Part shown: positions 43,170-50,437 of the stretch, one piece after another | Layout of the letters: each line of letters starts with the position of its first letter | How positions within the stretch are numbered: position 1 is the first letter of the stretch | From: CAZUGH01 sp964619785 | GTDB taxonomy: Bacteria > Bacillota > Clostridia > Lachnospirales > Lachnospiraceae | Direction: 5' to 3' | Assembly (NCBI GenBank): GCA_964619785.1 | Contig: CAZUGH010000006.1 | Span: forward strand, 1 to 52,040 | Length of the DNA stretch: 52,040 bases | Translations under genes and position numbers: made by a program | The notes under the pieces: model-generated | The model's database searches: none | Seen by the model: only the letters and a program-made list of their open reading frames with translations | What the model was told of the DNA's origin: nothing

Positions 43170-44168
43170 CTAATCTCTCTTATCGGTAAGCAACACTGGT
43201 AACACTTTCATATTTGTTGCATTTATCATAATATTTCCCCATGATAGTCCACTTCCATATCCACAGAAGAAGATTTTTTGTTTCTTTGAATCATCAAATC
43301 TTTCTGCATTGTGACTCATCGTTACTGCGATTGAACTACCACCAGTATTTCCATACTTGTCATAACTAATCAGGACTTTCTCTGGTGGTAATTCACAAAA
43401 ATCAATTATTTTATCTAAGATATACTTTTGAGCCTGATGAATGACAAAATAATCAATCTCATTTTTATTTATATTACAATCAATGAAAAATTGATTAATA
43501 CTATCTACCACTTCTGAAATGGCAAATTGAAACACTTCCATTCCATCCATCATAAATGGTTTGTCTTTTTTTTCTCTCATCATAATACTGCGTCTCGAAC
43601 CATCTGAGTACATGTCACAATTTATACAACCTTGTTCAACCGTCTCAAGCCCAATAGCCGATGCTGCATCTCCGAAAAGTGCCGCGGTTGTTCTTCCATG
43701 TTGATCAATATCAGCATTAGGAGTACCAGCAGTCAAAACTAGAGCTTTCGTACCCAAAGGCGCACTTTCTAAAAAAGCACCTGCACTCTGTACTCCAACA
43801 ATAAACGCAGTACATGCAGCATTCATATCACTCACAAAGCATTCTCTGTTAAGGCCTAACCTATCATGAATAAGAAATGCCGTTGATGGAGTAGTAAACA
43901 TCGTATAAGAAGATACATAAAACAAAAATTTAATATCTTCTCTTTTCCATTCAAGACTCGCCATCATTTTCTCTGCTGCTTGACATGCCAAATCCACCGC
44001 ATTCTGTCCATCAATACAATAACTTCTTGATTTGATTCCGGTGGCGCTTATTTGTTTCTTAGCAACTTTTTCTCCAACCATCTTAGTCAAATCTTTTTCA
44101 TCAAAAAAATGATGCGGTGCCGCCGACGCAACACCTGAAAGCTCCACTCGATGATATGTTCTAACCAT
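43170..44168 (-). CDS. Ketoacyl-ACP synthase III family enzyme
   Basis: About 332 residues, full FabH length. The catalytic triad is intact: Cys119 in NAACTAF, His244 in IHQAQKY, Asn274 in YGNTGGSS, the last two with the same numbers as E. coli FabH. FGDAASAIGL and FCGYGSGLSWGNI are other family blocks. It would condense a primer acyl group with a second acyl-ACP. The start is ATG 44168, eight bases after AAGGAG; a longer frame reaches into the SDR gene. The segment before the Cys and the gate residues differ from housekeeping FabH, so substrate is likely unusual. Confidence 0.93.
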   Translation of the reverse strand: MVRTYHRVELSGVASAAPHHFFDEKDLTKMVGEKVAKKQISATGIKSRSYCIDGQNAVDLACQAAEKMMASLEWKREDIKFLFYVSSYTMFTTPSTAFLIHDRLGLNRECFVSDMNAACTAFIVGVQSAGAFLESAPLGTKALVLTAGTPNADIDQHGRTTAALFGDAASAIGLETVEQGCINCDMYSDGSRRSIMMREKKDKPFMMDGMEVFQFAISEVVDSINQFFIDCNINKNEIDYFVIHQAQKYILDKIIDFCELPPEKVLISYDKYGNTGGSSIAVTMSHNAERFDDSKKQKIFFCGYGSGLSWGNIMINATNMKVLPVLLTDKRD

Positions 44169-44188
44169 ATAATTTCTCCTTTTAAGTG

Positions 44189-44932
44189 TCAAAACGCTCC
44201 TGCCGAAATAGGAATGCATGCACCCGTAATATAATTAGCACGATCTGATAATAAGAAATCAACCATATAAGCAATCTGAATAGGAGGAATAAACCCAAGG
44301 GGTTGAACCCAAGTACCACTTTCCTCTCTTTCCTTTACGATATCTAAATAATTTTCCATTTCCTGCGTCATAACAGTCGCAGGCATAATTGTATTTACTC
44401 GAATATTTCGCTTAACAAGTTCCTTTGCAATAACACGAGCACTAGCATTTAATGCCGCTTTAGAAGCTGAATAATTACACATACCTGCATCACATGCATC
44501 TGCTGACATAGAAGATATCGCAAGAATACATCCATTTTCATTTGAATATCTTTTGCTACCATAGAACTTACACAATTCCGTAAATGCCATTGTGTTCAAC
44601 AAATACATCTGCATCATATCAGAAGCAACATTCATTCGAAGTGAATTATTAATATATGTCCCAGCACAATGTATCATCGAATCTAACTTCAATTGTCTGC
44701 TCTTGCATTCAGAAAAAATATTTTCAATTTGCTCTAGTTGTGTCAAATCACATACAAAATAGCATGAATTCTCTTCTCCGAACTCATCACGCAGTTTTTT
44801 TAACCTATCTTCATTCCTTGCAACCATGATAACATAGTATCCCTTCTCATAAAGATACCTTGTGACAGTTTCTCCAATTCCTCTTGTAGCACCAGTTATC
44901 AAAACATTCTTTTTTTGTATCATGTTAATCAT
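44189..44932 (-). CDS. Short-chain dehydrogenase/reductase, second gene pair of acyl operon
   Basis: 247 residues. LITGATRGIGETVTRYLYEK, MIHCAGTYINNSLR, CILAISSMSA and CNYSASKAALNASAR are the cofactor and catalytic (Ser-Tyr-Lys) segments. It ends LLSDRANYITGACIPISAG. The family is FabG-like and fits ketoreduction of a KASIII product. It overlaps the KASIII-fusion gene by eight bases. It resembles the SDR at 38125-38847, so the operon carries two reductases and a third, degenerate SDR domain in the fusion. Confidence 0.92.
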   Translation of the reverse strand: MINMIQKKNVLITGATRGIGETVTRYLYEKGYYVIMVARNEDRLKKLRDEFGEENSCYFVCDLTQLEQIENIFSECKSRQLKLDSMIHCAGTYINNSLRMNVASDMMQMYLLNTMAFTELCKFYGSKRYSNENGCILAISSMSADACDAGMCNYSASKAALNASARVIAKELVKRNIRVNTIMPATVMTQEMENYLDIVKEREESGTWVQPLGFIPPIQIAYMVDFLLSDRANYITGACIPISAGAF

Positions 44933-46547
44933 CCTTTTGCTGTTTAATTCGCAAAACAGTTTTGTCTAAATATCTTACTTTATCTGACAGAAAAAACTCA
45001 GTTGTTTCTGCCAAGACAAAAGCTTGCCTTGCGCCTTCTGCCTTATTCTCATCAAAAACAACCTCTCCCCACTCCTGACCAGTACCAGACATATCCGTAA
45101 AATACAATTTACTGTCATCAAAGACAATTGTATTGCAATGGCATATATCGGGCGATTTTCCACTATCGTTATATTCATTTTCTCGAACCAAACTCAGCAC
45201 AGCACTATCCGTTTTTAATAATTTCTTTTCTTGCAAGCTATGAATCAGTGAACTGTACGCTTCAACCGTTTGATGACAAATTAATACACCATTTATACTT
45301 TTATAATTAATCATATTAATTGCAGCTTCTATCTCGTTTTCGTTCGAAACTACCGTATGGTCATAAAACAAAGAATTCTTCAACTCATCTAATTTCATTT
45401 GATCATTTCCATGAAGAATTAATCTGGCAGATTTATTATCCAAATACCTTGCCATATATATACCAACTTCTGTATCTGCATTCAGAATCAAAACTTGTCT
45501 TCCAAATAACTTCCGACGTTCTTTTTTACCTAGGTCATCAAACTCATTGGTTTCAATAATTGGCAATATATTATTGCTCGGCACCAAAGCATATACGCTT
45601 CCCCAAGACAAGCCCACGCCAAAACCAGTCATCAACAATCTAGTTTCTTCATTCTTCTTCAGTTTGTCAACATTATGACAAACTGAAATAATCACGGATG
45701 TACCCGATGTATTACCAAATTCTTCGATGGAGCGCAATTCCTTTTCTTCGGGAATGTCCAGAGTCATTGCTAAGTTGTCTAAAATAAGTCGTTGTGCTTG
45801 ATGAAACACATAATAATCAATCATTTCTTCTGATAAATTAAAATGTTTGCGAAACAAATCAACACTGTCTGCCACATCATTAATTGCAAAATCAAACACT
45901 TTTTCTCCATCCATCTCCATGGGAGCACTCAGAAATGAATGAATTGCTTCATATCCGCTTCCATTTGACTCGTTCTGATAATAAACCTTAGAGTTATGGA
46001 CACGTTCCATTGCAACAGCTGCACCGCCTGAGCCAAACAGCAAACGATCCGCAATGACATCTGCATTATAGTCGCAGCTTGGTTTTAACATCGTTCCTGA
46101 TGTATCACCAACAAGCAATAATGCTTTTTTCCCATACTCCTCTTTTTCAAGAAGAGAACCAACTATTTGAACTCCATTATCAACACTCGAGCAACCCAAG
46201 TTCACATCAAATACAACACAATTTTTAGATAATCCTAATTTCTCTTGAACAAAAAAAGATGTTGAGGGCACACGAAATGTCGGACTTTGCGTTACTAAAA
46301 CAAGAATACTAATGTCTTCTTTGTTCCACTCAAGATGTCTAATAAGCTTATTTGCTGCAGCACAACACAAGTCAGCTGTATGCTGTCTGTTTCTTGCAAC
46401 ACGTCTCTGTTGAACCCCTGTTAAACGTATCTGTTTTTTAAGTCGTCTCTTTCCAAGAATGTCTTCATATGCATCATTGCATTCAACGAATTTTGGAACA
46501 GCAGCTGACATACCTTGTATCTTAATGCCATTCAGTACTCCAATCAT
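44925..46547 (-). CDS. KASIII fused to a degenerate SDR domain
   Basis: 540 residues. Residues 1 to about 325 form a KASIII domain with intact Cys119 (VNLGCSSVDN), His249 (FHQAQRLI) and Asn279 (FGNTSGTS), ending GFGVGLSWGSVYALV. Residues about 345-540 follow an SDR pattern: GRQVLILNADTEVGIYMARYL in place of TGxxxGxG, later GVLICHQTVEAYSSLIHSL, and an end ETTEFFLSDKVRYLDKTVLR that mirrors the FLLSDxxxYI end of the two stand-alone SDRs. The Gly motif is degraded and no YxxxK is visible, so this half is probably a structural or docking domain. The second gene after ACP 1. An ATG at 46547 behind AAAGGG starts it. Confidence 0.88.
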   Translation of the reverse strand: MIGVLNGIKIQGMSAAVPKFVECNDAYEDILGKRRLKKQIRLTGVQQRRVARNRQHTADLCCAAANKLIRHLEWNKEDISILVLVTQSPTFRVPSTSFFVQEKLGLSKNCVVFDVNLGCSSVDNGVQIVGSLLEKEEYGKKALLLVGDTSGTMLKPSCDYNADVIADRLLFGSGGAAVAMERVHNSKVYYQNESNGSGYEAIHSFLSAPMEMDGEKVFDFAINDVADSVDLFRKHFNLSEEMIDYYVFHQAQRLILDNLAMTLDIPEEKELRSIEEFGNTSGTSVIISVCHNVDKLKKNEETRLLMTGFGVGLSWGSVYALVPSNNILPIIETNEFDDLGKKERRKLFGRQVLILNADTEVGIYMARYLDNKSARLILHGNDQMKLDELKNSLFYDHTVVSNENEIEAAINMINYKSINGVLICHQTVEAYSSLIHSLQEKKLLKTDSAVLSLVRENEYNDSGKSPDICHCNTIVFDDSKLYFTDMSGTGQEWGEVVFDENKAEGARQAFVLAETTEFFLSDKVRYLDKTVLRIKQQKDD

Positions 46548-46568
46548 GTCTTTCCCTTTCTATCGTTC

Positions 46569-46787
46569 CTATTGTAGATAATCACATATGTCCGACACAG
46601 TAACAAACCCACGTATCTCATCTGTGGTCAAGCGTTTTTCAAATCTCTTTTTAGATATTGCCATAAGCGACAATTTTGCTAACGAATCCCACTCCTCCAT
46701 ATCATCTAATACCATATCAAGTGATAACTCTCCCTCATCATAATCCATAATCTCTTCCAATAACTCAATCTTTTCTTCTACAGTCAT
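46569..46787 (-). CDS. Acyl carrier protein 1 of acyl operon
   Basis: 72 residues. MEEWDSLAKLSLMAISKKRF carries the phosphopantetheine Ser at residue 35, and FEKRLTTDEIRGFVTVSDIC fits helices three and four of an ACP. It is slightly short for an ACP. It sits 15 bases after the GNAT-like gene and 21 bases before the KASIII fusion. With ACP 2 the operon has two different carriers, which suggests separate primer and extender roles (inference). Confidence 0.88.
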   Translation of the reverse strand: MTVEEKIELLEEIMDYDEGELSLDMVLDDMEEWDSLAKLSLMAISKKRFEKRLTTDEIRGFVTVSDICDYLQ

Positions 46788-46802
46788 TTTTCTTTCTCCT
46801 TT

Positions 46803-47783
46803 TCATCTTTTACTAGGTCGATCCATATCTCCATCTCCTCGGAAAATACAGATTTTATCTTCTGGTATAATTATATTAATATCCACATTTTTTTGTTCAA
46901 ATGGTTCAAAATATTGTGGAATAATATTCACATCATCTTTTCTTACTGAGAATCCTGCCCTTTTCATAATATCACTACCAATCCCATAGCAATAAAAGTC
47001 AACATACTCATATTGATTTCTTTCAATAAGTTGTTCTACCCCTTTGCCAATCTGGGCAAGGCACCTAGTATCTCCTACCACATCAATCATTTTAAGTATT
47101 TTTGTATGCATACATTCTACTTCCCGACAGAAAATAAAGGTTTCCATCTGATTGCAATCCTCTTCTATGCCATAACACTGATATTGATATATCGGATGTT
47201 CAAAATAACGATGCAACAAATATCGTTTACTTTTATAGGGACGATTTTTCTTAAGTATAGTTTCTGGGATGTCTCGGCAAAACTCTTCTCTTGTTAATTT
47301 CTTTAATCTAATGTCGGACATTTCAAACGGAAGTATCTCTTTTTGGGAAATACATGCCACCTTATACTCATCCTGATTTCTCAAACGATAGTATTGCGTC
47401 AACTGTCCTGTTGGTGCTCCCAATATATTATACAATTTAACTGCACGCCGGTTTAATCCAATACCAATATGAATGCGCTCATGCATGAGTTCTTCACATT
47501 TTTTCTGTATTGTTACACCTAAAAAAGGATAATCACACTTAATCGTCTTCCAAAGGGATGAACCCATATCCGGTGTCACTTCATGATTATAAATAATAAA
47601 TCCATATATTCCATATACCATATCCCCCTCTATAGCAATAACAAAGGAGCAATGGCTACCATCCACGTACATCCATTCAAAGAATTCTCGATCATTTGCC
47701 AATATATGATTTTCATTCCAATATTTTTTAATAAACTTCATTATATTAAAAACATCATCTTTTGTTGCTAAACGAATCACCAT
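46803..47783 (-). CDS. GNAT-like acyltransferase, first gene of acyl operon
   Basis: 326 residues. The N-terminal part (VIRLATKDDVFNIMKFIKKY, ILANDREFFEWMYVD, SFVIAIEGDMVYGIYGFIIY, GIGLNRRAVKLYNILG) follows an N-acetyltransferase pattern. The C-terminal part (about 170-326) has no motif I recognise, but VGDTRCLAQIGKGVEQLIER suggests a second GNAT-like half. It could transfer the finished acyl group from a carrier to an amine. The ATG at 47783 follows GGAG by seven bases. It heads the operon, downstream of a strong promoter. Confidence 0.7.
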   Translation of the reverse strand: MVIRLATKDDVFNIMKFIKKYWNENHILANDREFFEWMYVDGSHCSFVIAIEGDMVYGIYGFIIYNHEVTPDMGSSLWKTIKCDYPFLGVTIQKKCEELMHERIHIGIGLNRRAVKLYNILGAPTGQLTQYYRLRNQDEYKVACISQKEILPFEMSDIRLKKLTREEFCRDIPETILKKNRPYKSKRYLLHRYFEHPIYQYQCYGIEEDCNQMETFIFCREVECMHTKILKMIDVVGDTRCLAQIGKGVEQLIERNQYEYVDFYCYGIGSDIMKRAGFSVRKDDVNIIPQYFEPFEQKNVDINIIIPEDKICIFRGDGDMDRPSKR

Positions 47784-47838
47784 GGCTATTCTCCATCTAC
47801 ATCATGTTATTTCTTTGCAAATTGAATTGTACTTTATC

Positions 47839-47867
47839 ATTATATAGTATTTGCTTTCCTTTATCAA
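47839..47867 (-). promoter_or_regulatory. Promoter of the acyl operon
   Basis: Minus-strand TTGATA (47862-47867), 17-base spacer, TATAAT (47839-47844), with a leader of about 50 bases before ATG 47783. It is the only clear promoter between here and the end of the 11-gene operon. Confidence 0.85.
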
Positions 47868-47911
47868 CTTATATATCGGTCTTTATATGCTTTTTCTTAA
47901 ACATATGTAGC

Positions 47912-47953
47912 AAAAAATCCTCAGAATAGAGAGCCATTCAGCCATCTTCTGAG
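47912..47953 (-). terminator. Terminator downstream of rpn copy 2
   Basis: Minus-strand CTCAGAA...TTCTGAG followed by GATTTTTT, separating rpn copy 2 from the acyl operon promoter. Confidence 0.75.
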
Positions 47954-48145
47954 AACCCTATTCAAACACTATTACTTATTGTAAATAATAACTTTCGTAA
48001 TTCACTTCTCCTTAATATAGTACAATATATTTTCGACACCTTATTTTCCCATAACTTTAAGAGAGCAAACAATGAAAACGTCCACTCTCTTAATCCTACC
48101 ATAACTACCTAATTAACTCGGAAAGGAATTGGCAGCACATGCCTC

Positions 48146-49126
48146 TTATCTATTTTGATTTTCCATAATTGCCAAGTATTCGTCCTCTGTCATTCCCGTT
48201 ATTTCACAAATCTCATCCCAAGGCATACCTCGTTGATACATCCTTGTGACTATTTCAACCTTACCTTCTGCTTTTCCTTCTGCTTTGCCTTCCGCTTTTC
48301 CTTCCTGTATACCTTCCATTTTACGTTCTTCCATCAATTCTTCCAATGCTGTACACATATCAACCACCTCACCTTTCGATTTTTCTTTCATTTTCTTTAC
48401 CAATTCTGGTGCATTTGCTGCCACCGCTGATGCCCACAAAGTTTCTACATCTACTATCTCTTCTGTATGTGTATTCATATAATTCGTCAATGTCTCTTTA
48501 TTCTTTAGTGCCTTCATGATATCAAAAAACTTCGATACTTCGGTATGGAAAACACCCTCCGCTTCCACTTCTCTTGCTTGTATCAAGTTGAGTCGATAGT
48601 CACTCACAAAGTTTGTGAATTCTTTTGGCATATCCATCATATCATGAAGTCGGATTGGTCCATCCCAATCTTTTTCTCCATAGTAAATCACTAAGGTTAC
48701 GATCGGCAGAATTCGGTCTGTTTTCTTCATGCCTGAGAGGAATTCATCACTATTATCAAATGCTACTGTTCCCTCCAATTGGTGCCCTGTTTGAATTTCC
48801 TTGCACTGCCTGACGTAGCCAAGCGAATGATTCAACATAACTCTCACGGGCATCGCATAATGGATGTGATCTTGATTCTCTACACCTAGTATTGCAAAAA
48901 CCATTTTGTTTTTTACAATCTTCACAACATCTGCGTACCTTGTTAGTGAATACACCTCACCATCTTTCACCTTCATTGTGGTTGCTAATGCCGTGTCTGA
49001 ATCCTGTAAATCCTCTTTTGTAATTACTTGTTTTCCATCAAACAATACACCATTAAATAAATCTGCGAAGCGGTGTTTGGCTGACCAATACTCTTTTAAT
49101 ACGTCGTCACTTTTGCGTTTTTTCAA
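48146..49126 (-). CDS. Rpn-family PD-(D/E)XK nuclease / putative transposase, copy 2
   Basis: 326 residues. Identical to copy 1 through EERKMEG (about residue 270), then it diverges: more EGKAEGK units and a different tail (TRMYQRGMPWDEICEITGMT). Same predicted nuclease core and same likely TTG start (49126). It is closer to tpiA and forms the other border of the island. A conserved core with exchangeable tails is typical of Rpn paralogues. The differing tails suggest recombination at the EGKAEG repeats or gene conversion of the core. Confidence 0.88.
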   Translation of the reverse strand: MKKRKSDDVLKEYWSAKHRFADLFNGVLFDGKQVITKEDLQDSDTALATTMKVKDGEVYSLTRYADVVKIVKNKMVFAILGVENQDHIHYAMPVRVMLNHSLGYVRQCKEIQTGHQLEGTVAFDNSDEFLSGMKKTDRILPIVTLVIYYGEKDWDGPIRLHDMMDMPKEFTNFVSDYRLNLIQAREVEAEGVFHTEVSKFFDIMKALKNKETLTNYMNTHTEEIVDVETLWASAVAANAPELVKKMKEKSKGEVVDMCTALEELMEERKMEGIQEGKAEGKAEGKAEGKVEIVTRMYQRGMPWDEICEITGMTEDEYLAIMENQNR

Positions 49127-49276
49127 TAATGTTCCCCCTATTCAATTTTGAATGGCAGGAATTCGCTTAGATTCCTGCTTAAACATTTGGATATTAAGCA
49201 TAGAATCTGTTCTTGAAAGTTAGAAATTACTTATGAAATAGAATTTTTGATTTATGCTTGGTTGAATTGTATCATG
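48312..49276. repeat. 965-bp direct repeat, right copy
   Basis: Counterpart of 37073-38037 in the same orientation; offset 11,239 bases; one mismatch seen. Includes the leader hairpin (49155-49178) and the rpn -10. Confidence 0.93.
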
Positions 49277-49294
49277 ATTTTTTATATCGTGCAA
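49266..49294 (-). promoter_or_regulatory. Promoter of rpn copy 2
   Basis: Minus-strand TTGCAC (49289-49294), 17-base spacer, TACAAT (49266-49271). It is the same as copy 1 apart from spacer differences. Confidence 0.65.
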
Positions 49295-49307
49295 GTAAAA
49301 AACAACA

Positions 49308-49347
49308 TCAAAAAAGCCATCTCATGATTTTGTCACAAGATGACTTC
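49308..49347 (-). terminator. Terminator after tpiA
   Basis: Minus-strand AAGTCATCT...AGATGGCTT with following TTTT, just after the tpiA stop. It ends the gap-pgk-tpiA transcript before the island. Confidence 0.75.
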
Positions 49348-49360
49348 TTAGCTTACTAAT

Positions 49361-50110
49361 TTACTTATTGTAATTAACAATCTTGCCAAAGTCTGGTTTC
49401 AGTGAAGCTCCACCTACAAGACCACCATCAATATCTGGTTTTGCAAGCAATTCAGCTGCATTACCAGCATTCATGGATCCGCCGTACTGAATACGAATCG
49501 CATCCGCAACTGTCTGATCATATACCTGTGCGATGCACTCACGAATCTTAGCACATACTTCTTCAGCCTGGTCAGAGGAAGCTGTCTCGCCAGTTCCGAT
49601 TGCCCAGATTGGCTCATAAGCAATGACTGCTGTCTTTGCCTGTTCTGCTGTTACATTCTGGAACGCAATCTTAATCTGCATACGAATCCAATCAACATAT
49701 ATTCCCTGTTTTCTCTGAGTGAGTGTCTCACCACAGCAAATGATAGGTGTGATTCCATGTTCAAATGCTTTCAGGACTTTCTTATTAACAGTCTCGTCTG
49801 TCTCAGCGAAATATTCTCTTCTCTCAGAATGACCGATGATGACATATTTAACACCTAAATCAGTAAGCATATTAGGAGCAATTTCTCCAGTGTAAGCGCC
49901 GCTCTCTTCATAATACATGTTCTCGGCACCAATCTGAATATTACTTCCCTTTGCTGCATCAATAGCTACTGATAAGTCAATGGCTGGTACACAGAAAACC
50001 ACATCTACATCATCATTTGCTACCAATGGTTTTAACTCATTTACTAAAGCAACTGCCTCGCTTGGAGTCTTGTTCATCTTCCAGTTGCCTGCAATAATTT
50101 TTTTACGCAT
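49361..50110 (-). CDS. tpiA: Triosephosphate isomerase
   Basis: 249 residues, standard length. The phosphate-binding Lys in AGNWKMNKTPSEA, catalytic His in VIIGHSERREYF, catalytic Glu in VIAYEPIWAIGTG and the GGSMNAGNA loop are all intact. It interconverts dihydroxyacetone phosphate and glyceraldehyde 3-phosphate. ATG 50110 after AAGGAGAACGG. It follows pgk across a 327-base repeat-bearing spacer. Confidence 0.98.
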   Translation of the reverse strand: MRKKIIAGNWKMNKTPSEAVALVNELKPLVANDDVDVVFCVPAIDLSVAIDAAKGSNIQIGAENMYYEESGAYTGEIAPNMLTDLGVKYVIIGHSERREYFAETDETVNKKVLKAFEHGITPIICCGETLTQRKQGIYVDWIRMQIKIAFQNVTAEQAKTAVIAYEPIWAIGTGETASSDQAEEVCAKIRECIAQVYDQTVADAIRIQYGGSMNAGNAAELLAKPDIDGGLVGGASLKPDFGKIVNYNK

Positions 50111-50146
50111 TATACCGTTCTCCTTTTATTTGTATTTTTGTCGCCC

Positions 50147-50253
50147 TTCCACTTCCAGCATCTTGTCGCTTCGCGCCAATCTGCACGCGGGCTCTCGCCC
50201 CTTCCACTTCCAGCATCTTGTCGCTTCGCGCCAATCTGCACGCGGGCTCTCGC
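50147..50253. repeat. 55-bp tandem repeat running into a gap
   Basis: Unit 1 is 50147-50201; unit 2 begins at 50202 and breaks at 50253. The units look identical. Each carries CTTCGCGCC and CGCGGGCTCTCGC. More units probably lie under the N run, so the array length is unknown. Confidence 0.9.
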
Positions 50254-50353
50254 NNNNNNNNNNNNNNNNNNNNNNNNNNNNNNNNNNNNNNNNNNNNNNN
50301 NNNNNNNNNNNNNNNNNNNNNNNNNNNNNNNNNNNNNNNNNNNNNNNNNNNNN
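50254..50353. other. Assembly gap (100 N) in a repeat array
   Basis: Exactly 100 N, placed at the second repeat unit. The array probably stopped the assembly. The true length is unknown. Confidence 0.95.
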
Positions 50354-50358
50354 CCGCT

Positions 50359-50412
50359 AAAAATACAAAAATCCAGGTGAAAGACCGTGCAAGCACGGTT
50401 TTCCCTGTATTT
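50359..50412 (-). terminator. Long hairpin after pgk
   Basis: Core ACCGTGC-TT-GCACGGT on the minus strand, with outer arms AAAAATACAGG and CCTGG..TGTATTTTT pairing imperfectly. It lies 25 bases after the pgk stop. Likely a terminator or attenuator; it may also be the edge of a repeat element. Confidence 0.6.
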
Positions 50413-50437
50413 TTGCATTTTTGAAGTGCTCAATGCC

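Larger units (their letters stand above)
47784..48145. other. 362-base intergenic region between acyl operon and rpn copy 2
   Basis: It holds the operon promoter (47839-47867) and the terminator at 47912-47953. The remaining 190 bases (47954-48145) are AT-rich; I see no gene or RNA there. Confidence 0.6.
50111..50437. other. Spacer between pgk and tpiA
   Basis: It contains, in order, a short tpiA leader, a 55-bp tandem repeat running into a 100-N gap, and a hairpin near the pgk end. No real gene: open frames here are repeat artefacts crossing N. Confidence 0.8.

Noticed and set aside
38125..44168. Operon as ordinary type II fatty acid synthesis
   Set aside because: FabD, FabF, FabZ, FabK/I and accABCD are all missing, and the presence of an AMP ligase, a GNAT-like protein and an importer does not fit.
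36916..49294. Composite transposon with the rpn genes as transposases
   Set aside because: Rpn proteins are nucleases without shown transposase activity; I found no terminal inverted repeats or target-site duplication at the outer edges.
50103..50433. Open frames across the third N gap
   Set aside because: They consist of 55-bp repeats plus N and have no credible ribosome binding site.
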